Part shown: one piece after another, positions 1 to 9,043 of the stretch
Numbering within the stretch: position 1 is the stretch's first letter
Layout: each line of letters starts with the position of its first letter
Assembly (NCBI GenBank): GCA_021845645.1
Contig: JAJZVM010000031.1
Span: forward strand, 1 to 41,830
Direction: 5' to 3'
Length of the DNA: 41,830 nt
Origin: Bacillota bacterium
Lineage (GTDB): Bacteria > Bacillota_E > JAJZYS01 > JAJYTV01
Made by a program: the position numbers and the translations under genes
Notes under the pieces: generated by a model
Database searches by the model: none
What the model was told of the DNA's origin: nothing
The model's input: the letters and a program-made list of their open reading frames with translations, nothing else

Positions 1-570
1 GGCGCGACGAAGCCCTACCTGTACCTGCGGCGCCTCGGCGAGATCTTTCTTTGGCGCGAGGAGCGCAAGGTGACCAAGAGGGGCGAGGTTTCCTTAGGCG
101 GCAATCACTACGCTGTGCCCGATGACCTTGTTGGCTTGCGCGTGACCGTCGCCTTCCACCCGTTCGACCTCAGGGAGGCCTACGTGGAGCTTCAAGGCCA
201 GACGATCACCGTGAGGCCCGCCCTGCCCGTGGCGCATCTCGCCCTGCCCAAGCTCACAGAGCCTGTGCGGCGCCCGCGCAAGGCGCCAGGCGGCTACCTG
301 CAGGCCCTGCCCGTGCGGCCGGGACAGCCCCCCGTGCCGCCGCCGGCCTTCGCCCTCACCGATGTTTCGCTCGCCGCGCTGCTGCAGGCGGCCCTCGGCC
401 GCGAGTTGCACGTCGAGGAGCTCGATCTCGTGCGCCGCACCCTCGAGCGGCCGGGCCTGCCTCTACCCGCCGAGGCCGACCTGCGTCTTGGGTCTTTCAT
501 CCGCCGCTTCGGACGGGACATGCACCTCAGCCGCTACTTGGCAGCGATTTTGAAGGAGCGTGACATCTGA
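1..570 (+). CDS. Transposase C-terminus, Mu/IS21-like integrase (5' partial)
   Basis: The reading frame is open from the first base of the window, so this is the 3' end of a gene starting upstream. About 189 residues remain. The segment around residues 30-65 (KRGEVSLGG.HYAVPDDLVG, then a VTVAFHPFD strand) resembles the beta-barrel that follows the DDE integrase core in Mu-type transposases (Mu_transpos_C). The catalytic core lies outside the window. The stop overlaps the start of the next gene by one base (TGATG), so the two are translationally coupled. The pairing with an AAA ATPase matches two-component transposons of the Mu, Tn7 TniA/TniB and IS21 kind. Family assignment is from pattern only; IS21 IstA is an alternative. 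Confidence 0.72.
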   Translation, partial: GATKPYLYLRRLGEIFLWREERKVTKRGEVSLGGNHYAVPDDLVGLRVTVAFHPFDLREAYVELQGQTITVRPALPVAHLALPKLTEPVRRPRKAPGGYLQALPVRPGQPPVPPPAFALTDVSLAALLQAALGRELHVEELDLVRRTLERPGLPLPAEADLRLGSFIRRFGRDMHLSRYLAAILKERDI

Positions 571-1301
571 TGACAACCGCGACGCTGGATCTTCTCCTCT
601 CCCAGGGCCGCCAAGATCTCGAGAGCCGCCTGCACTACTTCCTCGCCGTCGGCGGCATCGCCCTCGTCAGCGGCGAGCCCGGCGTCGGCAAGACGCTCGC
701 TGTGCAGGCCTTCGTCCGTGTCCTCGACCCGCGCAGCATCGTCACCGTGCCGCTCTCGGCGCCCCTGCAGAGCCTGCGGGCCTTCCTGCGGGCGCTCGTG
801 CTCGCCCTGGGCGAGCACCCCGCCTGGACGACCGCGGAACTGCTCGCCCAGATCCACGCCATCGTTGGCCCCTGGCACGAGGCCGGCAAGCTCCTTCTCA
901 TCTCCGTCGACGAGGCGCAGGATCTGCCGCAGGAGGTGCTCGCCGGCATGAGGAGCCTGCTCGCAACGCCGCTCGGCGAGCCTCTGTCCGTGCGCATCTT
1001 GCTCGTCGGCACGGGCTCTCTGCCGGCACATCTCCGCTCGCAGGCCATGGAACCCATTGCCCAGCGCGTCTCGGTGCGGGTACGCCTCTACGGCTTCACC
1101 CGCACGGAGACCGCCGAGTTCCTGCAAAGCCTCGGCGACTTCGCCCCCGAGGCCCAGGAGCTCCTCTTCCAACGCTCCCGGGCCATTCCCCGCATCCTCG
1201 CGGCGCTCGCCCGCATCGCCCTGCGTGCCGCGCAGCAACACGGCGGCGCCGTGACTGCTCAGGACGTCCAGGCCGCCGTCGAGGAGTTCGACCTCCGGTG
1301 A
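570..1301 (+). CDS. AAA ATPase transposition helper (TniB/ExeA/IstB-like)
   Basis: A 243-residue AAA ATPase with Walker A GEPGVGKT at residues 35-42 and Walker B LLLISVDEAQ at about 108-117 (D114, E115). A probable sensor segment (LLVGTGSLP) follows, then a helical C-terminal lid. It has the build of TniB, MuB and ExeA-family proteins, which load on target DNA and activate the partner transposase. The start ATG overlaps the upstream stop, and an AAGGAG ribosome site lies at 553-558 inside the upstream gene. Its immediate coupling to a Mu-type transposase supports the transposition role rather than ExeA secretion. Both domain motifs are complete, so the gene looks functional. Confidence 0.85.
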   Translation: MTTATLDLLLSQGRQDLESRLHYFLAVGGIALVSGEPGVGKTLAVQAFVRVLDPRSIVTVPLSAPLQSLRAFLRALVLALGEHPAWTTAELLAQIHAIVGPWHEAGKLLLISVDEAQDLPQEVLAGMRSLLATPLGEPLSVRILLVGTGSLPAHLRSQAMEPIAQRVSVRVRLYGFTRTETAEFLQSLGDFAPEAQELLFQRSRAIPRILAALARIALRAAQQHGGAVTAQDVQAAVEEFDLR

Positions 1302-1767
1302 GCGGCGAGCCAACTGGCGAAGAGACCCTTTCGACCATCGCGCAGGCTCTCGGCCTCACGCCGCGCGCCTGCGCCCAGATCCTTCGCGAGGAGACGGCCG
1401 GCCTCCCGACGCCCAGGAGGCCCTGCGCCGCATCCTGCGCCACAGAGCCTACCGCGCCGACGCCATCCGCTCCCCAGGTGCCTTCTTCCGTGGTGTGCTC
1501 CGCCGCGTACAGGATGATCGTGCGGCGACCGTTCCCCCGCGAGCGGCGCCCTCACCACCGCCTGCAGCAAAACAAAGCGCGCAGCCCGCGTCACCGCTCG
1601 GCCGCGCCTATCTTCGCGCCTACCACCTGCTCGCTTCAGGCACCAGCCCCGCGGACGCTTCTGCCGCCCTCCGTCAGGACTTCCCCGATGCCCCCGCGGA
1701 CCTCCTTGACCGGGCCCTCACCTGGGCCAATGACCTCCGCAGCCCCGAACGCTCGCAATTACCGTGA
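1298..1767 (+). pseudogene. Third transposon gene, frameshifted
   Basis: A GTG overlapping the ATPase stop (GTGA) opens a frame encoding a helix-turn-helix-like stretch (TLSTIAQALGLTPRACAQIL). Near 1395-1405 this frame loses protein character. The +2 frame then carries a convincing continuation (DAQEALRRILRHRAYRADAI, then FFRGVLRRV, and later LGRAYLRAYHLLASG with a helical end) that runs to the stop at 1767. One single-base indel would join the halves into about 155 residues. The role is unknown. Position as third gene after transposase and ATPase suggests a transposon accessory protein. It may be a true pseudogene or a sequence error. Confidence 0.55.
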
Positions 1768-2049
1768 GCAACGCTGTCCCAGATAGCGCGGGCGATTACA
1801 GGTACGGTACATTCTTGGCTGCTCGCTGTTTCAAGTGGTGAGATATGGGGGCAGAAAGCGTGGTACAGAAGAGCGAGATAGCCGATGATGCCGAGGTACC
1901 ATTGAAGCGGCGGCGACACGCCAGCCGCATCGTAGGTGTTTCTGCTAGTCCTCGTATAAATCAGCCATTCTATGGTGGCGACTTTGACTTGACTGGTGTA
2001 GGCTTGCCAAGGGAGCCCAACGGAGCCTGGTGCAGGAAGGAGTCCAGCC

Positions 2050-3003
2050 ATGTCCACCGTAGTCGCGCCGCCAGTGAGAAGAATCCCGGTCCGAAATACC
2101 TTGTTGGTTGTCTTGGGCATCGCCGCCTACCTCGTTCTCGTCTACCTCGCGAATGCGCAATACTACTTCGGTCTGCAGCCGCTTTGGCAGTCCGAGCTCT
2201 GGGACTATGGGTTTGGCGCCGTCGCCATGGGGCTCATCTACCTTGCGACGCGGCGCGTCACAAGGCCGCGACCGCAGCTTCCGGCTGATGCCACCTCGCT
2301 TGCGTGGCTGATCGCTATCTTCGTTCTTTATGCTGGACTCCTCACATTGTTTTGGGTTGCAATCTTGGGACCATGGCAACCGCTCGTCCGCATCATCGGC
2401 ATGGATCACTGGCTCGGTACTCGGCTTCATCTGCCGGGGTCTGTCGTGAGCCGTCTCGACAACGTTATGGTTGGCGGTCTCCCACTAACGGCGGTGGCCG
2501 TCGGCCTCGCCGTATGGCGCGTCCGCCGGTTCGGAGCGATCGGCTACTACTTCGCATGGCTCGACTGGCTCCTTGGCTTCGCCCTGATTCTCCTTGCAAC
2601 CGCGGGCTCCTTTATCACGAACAGGATGCTCTGGAACTCTCAGCCTCTGAGCAGCATAGTCCCTCTATCGCTCTGGGCCATCCCCATGTTCCTGCTACAG
2701 GCCCTTGTCAACGGCATCATGGAGGAGACACTTGACCGCGGCTACCTGATGTCTCAGCTTAGCGCGTTCTTTCATAGGCCTTGGCTTGTCATGCTGGTAA
2801 TGATCGTCGTCTTCGACTTGTCGCATCTGCCGCGGGACTTGATATATTTGCATCAACCTTTGCTGCCCACGTTGTGGCAGATGATCTTTCCGCTACAGCC
2901 CTTTGGCCTCGTCGTAGGTTACTCGTACTGGCGCAGTCGCAGCGTTGTTCCAGGGATCCTCTTTCACACGTATACGACTCTCTGGGCCTTCCCGTTCCTC
3001 TAG
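2050..3003 (+). CDS. CPBP-family intramembrane metalloprotease (CAAX protease/Abi-like)
   Basis: A 317-residue polytopic membrane protein with about eight hydrophobic segments. The three CPBP (Abi, PF02517) motifs are present: EExxxR as EETLDR at 225-230, FxxxH as FDLSH at 255-259, and a histidine in GILFHT at 306. In this family these residues sit inside the membrane and form the metal site of a glutamyl protease related to Rce1. Bacterial members serve in bacteriocin immunity, peptide processing or regulation. The start is supported by AGGAAGGAG at 2034-2042. It is monocistronic, between the transposon remnant and the convergent S9 peptidase. No partner peptide gene is visible, so the substrate is unknown. 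Confidence 0.8.
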   Translation: MSTVVAPPVRRIPVRNTLLVVLGIAAYLVLVYLANAQYYFGLQPLWQSELWDYGFGAVAMGLIYLATRRVTRPRPQLPADATSLAWLIAIFVLYAGLLTLFWVAILGPWQPLVRIIGMDHWLGTRLHLPGSVVSRLDNVMVGGLPLTAVAVGLAVWRVRRFGAIGYYFAWLDWLLGFALILLATAGSFITNRMLWNSQPLSSIVPLSLWAIPMFLLQALVNGIMEETLDRGYLMSQLSAFFHRPWLVMLVMIVVFDLSHLPRDLIYLHQPLLPTLWQMIFPLQPFGLVVGYSYWRSRSVVPGILFHTYTTLWAFPFL

Positions 3004-3270
3004 GACAGGACTTGAATCGGTGTGGTTGCGGAGGGGCGCCGTCTGGCTCTGGTCGTACGGCCGTAGGGCCGAGCGGCTGGCAGTCTTGTCAGGTCAGGCC
3101 GCACCGGTGCAGACCTACTACGGTGCACCAACTTCGCCCAGAGCTTCGCCTGCCACCTGCCGTAGCGCAAGGCTACGGGCGGACCCGCGCCATCTCGATC
3201 TCCTGCCGCCAGGCGGAGCGTCGATGCCCCTGAGCAGGGGCCGCGAACGCGAGGGAGCCGCATGGCTCCC

Positions 3271-5082
3271 TCAACCGCGGGCTTCGTCCACGAAGCGCCT
3301 CAGGAAGGCCTCCATGATGCGGAACGATGCGAGTTTCTGCTCGATGTCGGCCGAACCGTGCCCCTGCGCCGAAAGCTCATGATACGCGAAGTCCTGCCCT
3401 TCACGCCGGCCGAGGGCGAGCAGCCGATCGCGAAAGGTACGAGCCTGGCTGATCGGACAGCGCGGGTCGGTCTGGCCGTGGATGATGAGAATGGGGGCCT
3501 TGAGGCGCTCCGCCTCCTCGATCGGCGACGCGGCCCGGTAGAGATTCCCCACCTCTCCCGGCGTGGCACCGAAGAGCTGCACGAGGTAGTGCTTGAAGTG
3601 CTCCATCGACTCCTCGTAGAGCCGGGTCCAGTCGGTGATCCCGACCCACGCGATGCCTCCCGCCCAGAGCTCCGGGAAGTGGGTCAGCTGGCGATAGGTC
3701 ATGTATCCGCCATAGGAGCCGCCGCCACAGAGGATGCGCTGCGGGTCGATGTCCGGGTCGCCGGCGAGGAATCTGGCACCCGCGGCCACGTCCCGCGCGT
3801 CGCCGCCGCCAATGTCGAACCGGTTGGCCTCCTGGAATGGCCGCCCATACCCTGTGGAGCCGCGGTAGTTCACCTCGAGGACGGCGAAGCCGAGGCTGCA
3901 GAGGAACTGGACGTATGGGCTGAAGGCCTCCACGTCCTGGCCGGTCGGGCCGCCGTGGACCCAGACGATGGCCGGCAGCCGCCGTCCCGCGGCGCGTACG
4001 GGCTTGTAGAGGAGGCCGTGGATCGTGTACTCGTCCGAGGGGAACGCGACCGGCTGCGCCGCGACGAAGTCGTCTGGCGAAAGGCTGCCGTAGTCGGCAT
4101 CGAGCAGCACCTGAACGGCGCCGTCCTCAAGGGCGATGAGGCGCGTGCGGTGGGTCGTATCCGCATGGGCGGCCATGATGCGCTCCCCGTCCAGCCACTC
4201 GGGCTGCCAGACGAGACCTGCCGGGGTGCTCAACCGGGTTCGCCGGCCGGTGACGGTGTCCACGGAGAAAAGCCTGGAGCGGGTGCCCGCCAGCTCGAAG
4301 GTCAGCAGCTTCCGGCCGTCGGGCGACCAGGGACCAGCATGCTCGTCCGTCCCGCCGCCGCCCACCCACCGCACGTCCAGCGTCTCGAGGTCGAGAATGC
4401 CCGGTTGGTAGTAGTCGCTTTGGTTGCTCGTGACGGCGAGCCAGCGCCCGTCGGGGGAGACACGTCCGGCCGTGTCCGCATTGCCCTCGCCCGAGGTGAA
4501 GATGCGCCTGAGGTCCGAGCCATCGCGCCGGACCCTGTAGATGTCCTCGTTCCGCGGGTCGCCGGACTCGCTGCCCGTGAGATAGACAAAGCGCCCGTCC
4601 GGCGACCAGTCCGCCGGCTCCGTCGGCGCAGGAAAGGCCGTCAGGGCCCGCACGTCCATCGTCTGCAGGTCGAGCACATAGGCGTTCATCTGCCCGATGC
4701 GGTCGGAAGCCAGCAGCATCTCGCGACCGTCCGGGGAGACGCGCCCGGGGTGGTGCTGGCCCGGGCCGAAGGTCAGCTGCGTCACCTGGCGGCTCGACAG
4801 GTCCAGGGAATAAAGCTGGTGCTGCTCGTCGCCGTCGCGGTCCTTGGCGAAGATGATGGAACTGCCGTCCGCGGACCAGCGGAAGCCGGACATCGGCGAG
4901 CGCGGCACCTCGCCGCGACTGACCTGCACGGGACTGGCGCCCTCGGCGATCTCCATGCTGTAGAGCTCGATGCGGCCCGATCTGTCCCAGTAGAAAGCGA
5001 CGCGGGAGCGGCTCGCGTCGAGAAGCGGATGATAGAACTCAGGCAGGCGCACAAGCTCCTCAAGGTCTACCGGTCGCGGCAT
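3271..5082 (-). CDS. S9-family serine peptidase (acylaminoacyl/dipeptidyl peptidase type)
   Basis: A 603-residue prolyl-oligopeptidase-family enzyme. The N-terminal two thirds form a beta-propeller with repeated WSPDGR or VSPDGR-like blades (residues about 60-320). The C-terminal alpha/beta hydrolase carries the oxyanion/strand motif WVHGGPTGQD and nucleophile motif GGSYGGY with Ser456, Asp539 (HGQTDPR) and His575 (QGHGS). No signal peptide is seen, so it is probably cytosolic and trims short or N-blocked peptides. The frame is open upstream, but the start was placed at the ATG at 5082, which has GGGAGGTAGG just before it. It is monocistronic and convergent with the CPBP gene. Confidence 0.92.
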   Translation of the reverse strand: MPRPVDLEELVRLPEFYHPLLDASRSRVAFYWDRSGRIELYSMEIAEGASPVQVSRGEVPRSPMSGFRWSADGSSIIFAKDRDGDEQHQLYSLDLSSRQVTQLTFGPGQHHPGRVSPDGREMLLASDRIGQMNAYVLDLQTMDVRALTAFPAPTEPADWSPDGRFVYLTGSESGDPRNEDIYRVRRDGSDLRRIFTSGEGNADTAGRVSPDGRWLAVTSNQSDYYQPGILDLETLDVRWVGGGGTDEHAGPWSPDGRKLLTFELAGTRSRLFSVDTVTGRRTRLSTPAGLVWQPEWLDGERIMAAHADTTHRTRLIALEDGAVQVLLDADYGSLSPDDFVAAQPVAFPSDEYTIHGLLYKPVRAAGRRLPAIVWVHGGPTGQDVEAFSPYVQFLCSLGFAVLEVNYRGSTGYGRPFQEANRFDIGGGDARDVAAGARFLAGDPDIDPQRILCGGGSYGGYMTYRQLTHFPELWAGGIAWVGITDWTRLYEESMEHFKHYLVQLFGATPGEVGNLYRAASPIEEAERLKAPILIIHGQTDPRCPISQARTFRDRLLALGRREGQDFAYHELSAQGHGSADIEQKLASFRIMEAFLRRFVDEARG

Positions 5083-5273
5083 GTTCCTACCTCCCGACGC
5101 GAGATGCGTGCGAAGCACTCCTTCGCGCCCGGCTGCCAACGTCCTTCCAGCTGCCCGCAGGCCGCAAAGCATCGCCTCTTGGCGTCTGGCGCGATGTGAC
5201 GCGGCCCGGCATGCGCGGTGGCAGGGATCTGGCCGCAGCCGCGGAAGCCATATCCTGGAGATAAGGTGTCGCG

Positions 5274-5450
5274 ATGCTGCCACTCGCCGCCTGCTATGCC
5301 GTCGTCAGGCGCACCCGCGGCGCCAGCGTGCAGGCCCTCGACCTCCTGCTCGGGCTCACCCTCGCGTGGATAAGCAGGGAGGTGACGTCGCTGCTGACCG
5401 TCTTCTGGCCTGCAGGCCGCACCCAGCCCTTTGGGAACCAGGCAGGCGGT
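5274..5450 (+). pseudogene. Possible displaced N-terminus of the following membrane protein
   Basis: An ATG-started frame encodes about 55 residues of membrane-protein character: two hydrophobic stretches (LPLAACYAVV and LDLLLGLTLAWISREV) ending near GRTQPFGNQ. The rest of this frame is arginine/proline-rich and not protein-like. The adjoining frame takes over from about 5431 with more hydrophobic helices. A single indel near 5431-5450 would make one protein of roughly 210 residues. The downstream frame otherwise has only a TTG with no clear ribosome site, which supports a frameshift. Confidence 0.4.
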
Positions 5451-5925
5451 CGCCCTCAGCTTCCTCATGGTGATCCCCTACGTCAGCCTGAACGCTCTGG
5501 CGATCCACTGGCGCAGAGCCCATGGCGATGCGCGGGCGGCCACTATGTCGCTTGGACTCGGCTTGGCGCTCGCCAACCTGATGCAGCTTCTTCTGAGCGG
5601 ATTCGACGTCCGCCTGCTCGTCTTCGCCGAAGTGCTGCGCGCGGTCGCGCCGCTGCTGCTCGCTGTTTTCGTCCCGATGGCCATCTCGCTGCTGCTCGCC
5701 GTTGGCGACAGGCGTCACAGGCTCCCCATGTACGCCGTCGCGAGCGCCCTCCTGCTGACGCTGAACCTCTCGGCAGACCGCACGCTGCTCCTGACGCGTG
5801 CATTCAGCGCCTACGAGACGGCGGCCGTGATCCTGGCGGCAGGACTTCTTGGCTGGACGCTGCGCCGCCTCGGGGGAGGCCAGGCAGGCAACCCTCCGGC
5901 CGCAGGCGTCGGCGGGAGGGCTTGA
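5431..5925 (+). CDS. Polytopic membrane protein, unknown function (start probably frameshifted)
   Basis: About 164 residues with four to five hydrophobic segments (for example VALSFLMVIPYVSLNALAI and AVAPLLLAVFVPMAISLLL). The only in-frame initiator is TTG at 5431, without a good ribosome site. The preceding overlapping frame (5274-5450) looks like the missing N-terminus. No motif ties it to a family. It lies convergent with the YitT gene and divergent from the S9 peptidase. Transporter or sensor roles are possible but unsupported. Confidence 0.5.
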   Translation: MGTRQAVALSFLMVIPYVSLNALAIHWRRAHGDARAATMSLGLGLALANLMQLLLSGFDVRLLVFAEVLRAVAPLLLAVFVPMAISLLLAVGDRRHRLPMYAVASALLLTLNLSADRTLLLTRAFSAYETAAVILAAGLLGWTLRRLGGGQAGNPPAAGVGGRA

Positions 5926-5968
5926 ACGCCGTGAAGGCATCCGGAGGAGGGTCAGGACCCGCAGGCGA

Positions 5969-6595
5969 TCAGGCCGCCGCCCCGCCGGCAGGTGCCGCGG
6001 GCCCGTGGCGCAGGTACTTGCGAAAAAACGTCAGCCAGATCCAGTTCGAGGCGCCGGCAAACAGCATGGCCGCCAGCGAGAGCAGTCCGGACACCTTGCC
6101 ATAGGCGAGGAACATCAGCAACAGGGAGATGGCGTTGAGCCCCGTGAACGTCACTGCGGTCGGCAGTCCCTTCTTCTCGAGGATGAGCGCGATCGACGAG
6201 AAGCCGCCGGACGAGTAGCCGCAGGACAGGAGCAGGGCAGAAGGCATGTAGGAGAAGAGCAGGATCATCGGAAATGCGACCAGGAGCGGCAGCGGCTGGA
6301 ACGGCACCAGTTCCGCGAGATAGATCAGAAGCGAGCCTAGGGTGGCGGAGACGATCGTCCAGAGGAGCTGGCGCTTCCCCTGCACGCGCCAGACGAGCAC
6401 CAGGATGAGGATCTTCACGACGAAGGTCCAGAATCCGAGGGGCAGCTGCGTCCAGTGGTAGAGGGCCAGCGATACGCCCGAAGCACCTCCGGAGCTGATG
6501 CTGGATGCCTTCTCGAGAAAGCGCAGTTCGCACGCGAGCGCCGCCGACGAAAGCCAGAAGCGAAGCGGGGGCCAACGCCATGGCTGCAGGTTCAC
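5969..6595 (-). CDS. YitT-family (DUF161) membrane protein
   Basis: About 208 residues, six hydrophobic helices. The paired glycine-rich motifs GGASGVSLAL and GYSSGGFSSIALIL match the two half-repeats of YitT/YczE-like membrane proteins of Bacillota, whose molecular function is not established. The C-terminal DUF2179 domain of full-length YitT is absent, as in the shorter class. The frame is open further upstream (to 6769), but that part is arginine-rich and not membrane-like. A GTG at 6595 preceded by AAGGGGTGGGG is proposed as the start, with moderate certainty. The gene converges on the membrane protein at 5431-5925. Confidence 0.62.
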   Translation of the reverse strand: MNLQPWRWPPLRFWLSSAALACELRFLEKASSISSGGASGVSLALYHWTQLPLGFWTFVVKILILVLVWRVQGKRQLLWTIVSATLGSLLIYLAELVPFQPLPLLVAFPMILLFSYMPSALLLSCGYSSGGFSSIALILEKKGLPTAVTFTGLNAISLLLMFLAYGKVSGLLSLAAMLFAGASNWIWLTFFRKYLRHGPAAPAGGAAA

Positions 6596-6837
6596 CTTCG
6601 TGGGATGCCCCACCCCTTTGCCCGCCGAGAGCAATGCATGGCACCAGGCGCCGTGCCGGTCCCGGGGCCTCCTTCGCGGGCTAGGGGACCGGCCGTGCCC
6701 TTTGTGCCCACATTGCCACAATGTGCCCTTCCGTGCATGGGTCAGAAGGTCAGGCCACGCGCACGCCACATGGCGCCATCGCCTGCGTGCCGTGGCTGCA
6801 TATCGCCACCGCGTGTCGGCGGTCGCCAGGATGCGCC

Positions 6838-6845
6838 TGTTAGAG
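6838..6845. repeat. Target-site duplication, left copy
   Basis: TGTTAGAG abuts the left inverted repeat of the IS4-family element. The identical octamer abuts the right end at 8333-8340. The pair marks the 8-bp target duplication made at insertion. Confidence 0.88.
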
Positions 6846-8332
6846 GCAATACCGTTTACTTAGTCTGCTTAAGGCGTACCATCTGGGCAGCAGTCCTGGT
6901 GGGTTGAGGCCAGGTGCGATGGCGGGAGCGCTTGCGGGCAAAGTTCGACATCTTGCGTTTGACGACGCGCGGGTTAGCGCGCAGGCGTCGTGGGGGCAGT
7001 CGGATAGCGAGGATCTCGGCCATCACCCGCTGGTGTAGGACGGCCAGCTGCTCAGGGGGAAAAGGACTTGGCTCCATCGATGTTCCGGCGTACAACGCGC
7101 AGCGTCCTGATGAACGAGAGCCGGTCTGGATCCTCGTCGGCGAGCACCGCGGCTTTGTGCATCAAGGCACGTATCGCGTAGTGGGTGAGCAGGTAACCAT
7201 ACATCTCCTGGATCACACCCTCAGGCGTCTTGCTGCGGAGGACCACCCGTGGGCCGCGCTGATGGGTCTTCAGCTCATCGAGCGCGGTCTCGATCTCCCA
7301 ACGTTCGCAGTATAGGGCGGCGAGCTCCTCGGCTGGCGCGGTAGCCGGGTCGAGGATGGTGCAGACGAGACGGTAAACAGTATCGGTCTGGGGCCGGCCG
7401 GGGTCTTCGAGGGTGTATTCGATCACGCGCACCGCGCTGCCGTTTCGGTCATGCTGGCGGTCGGAATCGGATGCGTACACGCGGCTGATGTAGCTGCCGT
7501 CCGGGAGTTCCTGAACAACCGGGAAGATCAGATGCTTCGCCACCCGCCACAGCAGGTCGGCCTCGGTCCTGACCGCCTCCTGCCATAGCGCATAGCTGAA
7601 GAAACCACGATCCGCGAGACAGAGCATGCCGGCATGCAGGGACGGCAGGAGTTGCCGCGTCAGCTTCGATTCACTCGTTCCGTAATGCCCCATGGCCGCA
7701 TCGATGATGGCATGCGTGCCGTTCTCGGCCAGGGCGGCGAGCCGGAGCTGCGGGAAGGCACTGCGCTCGCCTCCCCGGCTGTGGCCCGGCCTGCCGAAGT
7801 GTGCATCGTTCTCCGGCGTGTCGGCGACATCCAAGGTGCTGCCGTCGATGCTCATCAGCCGCCAGCCGCGATACCACACCCCTCGGCTGCCAGGTGTCCC
7901 GAGCGGCTTCACTACCGCCCTGAACAGCGCCAGGAGCGGATCCGGCCCGAGCCGCGCCCGTCCCTTGAAGATGGCGGCTTTCGTCGGCACCGTCCAGCGG
8001 GTCCGCCAGGCCGCGAGCCACGAGAGCCCGTCCATGAGGCGACGCATCACCTCCTCGTAGGCATCCTCGCTGAACAGCGCCATCGCCATGACGTAGTACA
8101 TCACCACACGTGCCGGCAACAGCCGATGCCGACGCTCATGCTTCCCCGTCTGCGCGATCGCCGCGTCGACCACCGCTGGCGGGTACACATGGGTGAGCAC
8201 ACCGATGGAGATGTGATCGGACAGTCGCTCGCCAGTCTCGGGCTTGCGCCAACCAGCACGGGGCACGGCACCACCCCCAGCACTTCCTGGGGCTATGATG
8301 CCACTCTTATCTCACTAAGTGAACGGTATTGC
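6846..8332 (-). mobile_element. Complete IS4-family insertion sequence, 1487 bp
   Basis: The ends are imperfect 19-bp inverted repeats: GCAATACCGTTTACTTAGT at 6846-6864, and its counterpart at 8314-8332 differing at one position. Both are flanked by the direct repeat TGTTAGAG. The single gene inside is an IS4-type transposase read on the minus strand. The conserved ends and exact target duplication indicate a recent insertion, but the transposase has a frameshift. The insertion falls immediately after the stop codon of the tetR gene at 8335-8940 (the stop lies inside the duplicated octamer), so that gene was left whole. Confidence 0.92.
6856..8266 (-). pseudogene. IS4-family transposase, split by a +1 frameshift
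   Basis: The first frame (GTG at 8266 to TGA at 7052) gives 404 residues. It has an IS4 N-terminal helical domain, then the catalytic residues D141 (IDGSTLDVAD), D219 (LADRGFF) and E326. E326 lies inside the diagnostic Y-(2)-R-(3)-E-(6)-K signature (Y319, R322, E326, K333). The typical IS4 C-terminus (FPPEQLAVL, then RRLRANPRVVKRKMSNF) is found in another frame from about 7065 down to the stop at 6856. The break sits at a G5/A4 run (7055-7063) and needs a +1, not -1, shift. So a simple indel is more likely than programmed frameshifting. Restored, the protein would be about 470 residues. Confidence 0.85.
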
Positions 8333-8340
8333 TGTTAGAG
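8333..8340. repeat. Target-site duplication, right copy
   Basis: TGTTAGAG directly follows the right inverted repeat of the IS and matches 6838-6845 exactly. It contains the TAA stop (minus strand, 8335-8337) of the neighbouring tetR gene. Confidence 0.88.
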
Positions 8341-8940
8341 GTGGAACCCTGACTCGAGCAGAGCGATGCCCTTGTCCATGCGCTCGACGAACGAAGGCGA
8401 CAGCGCGTCGTCGTCGTTCGCAAACCATGCGGCCAAACCGACGCCGATCACGGCACCGGCCAGGATCTGCAGCGTGTCGTCGTCGGTCGGCTGGCCAGAG
8501 CGCTCCGCCAGGAGCTCCACCATGACGCGCATCGTGCGGGCGAACTCCTCGATCATGGCCGCGCGCAGCTCGGGCACGGTGCGCAGCAGTCGCTCGCGCT
8601 CGAGTTGGACTTCGATATCGGTTCGGACGAGCTCTCCAAACACTTGCCGCATCGCCTGCCGCATCGCCTGCAAGCCACCGATGTCGGCGGGCACCGCACG
8701 AAACGCTTCGAGCAACTGATCGTCCATGGCGTCGTACATTACGAGATCGGCCTTCGTCGGGAAGTAGTGGAAGACCGTCGAGGGCGACACCTCGGCCGCC
8801 TCGGCGATCTGCTCCACGGATGTCTCTTTGTATCCCTGCTCGCGAAACAGGCGGAGGGCGTGAGACTGGATCAGCTGCCGGGTCTTGGCCTTCTTGCGTT
8901 CGCGCAGGCCGAGGCGTTCGCCCTCAGGCGTCCGGGCCAC
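8335..8940 (-). CDS. TetR-family transcriptional regulator (module 1)
   Basis: About 201 residues. The N-terminal helix-turn-helix (residues about 20-65: HALRLFREQGYKETSVEQIA, then VSPSTVFHYFPTKADLV) is canonical TetR, followed by an all-helical ligand/dimer domain. The frame is open far upstream, but the GTG at 8940, preceded by GGAGGAGGAAGAGG, gives a normal family length and is preferred over the ATG at 8979. It lies 103 bp downstream of the MFS exporter on the same strand, the same order as the paralogous pair at 38.8-40.9 kb. It therefore probably controls that exporter. An IS4 element is inserted right after its stop. Confidence 0.88.
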   Translation of the reverse strand: MARTPEGERLGLRERKKAKTRQLIQSHALRLFREQGYKETSVEQIAEAAEVSPSTVFHYFPTKADLVMYDAMDDQLLEAFRAVPADIGGLQAMRQAMRQVFGELVRTDIEVQLERERLLRTVPELRAAMIEEFARTMRVMVELLAERSGQPTDDDTLQILAGAVIGVGLAAWFANDDDALSPSFVERMDKGIALLESGFHL

Positions 8941-9043
8941 TGCCCTCTTCCTCCTCCACGCGGCTCCTAGCGAAAGCATACCGCGCAAACGAAGATCCGG
9001 CACGGACCTCTCCCGCGGAGAGCCATCAGGCAGCGGACCCCCA

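Noticed and set aside
3262..5199. 645-codon plus-strand frame opposite the S9 peptidase
   Set aside because: It mirrors the minus-strand gene, is rich in Arg/Gly/Glu without domains, and the minus frame has the full catalytic triad and propeller repeats.
7052..7095. Programmed -1 frameshift in the IS4 transposase
   Set aside because: Restoring the C-terminus needs a +1 (or -2) shift. No A-AAA-AAG-type slippery site in the right phase is present.
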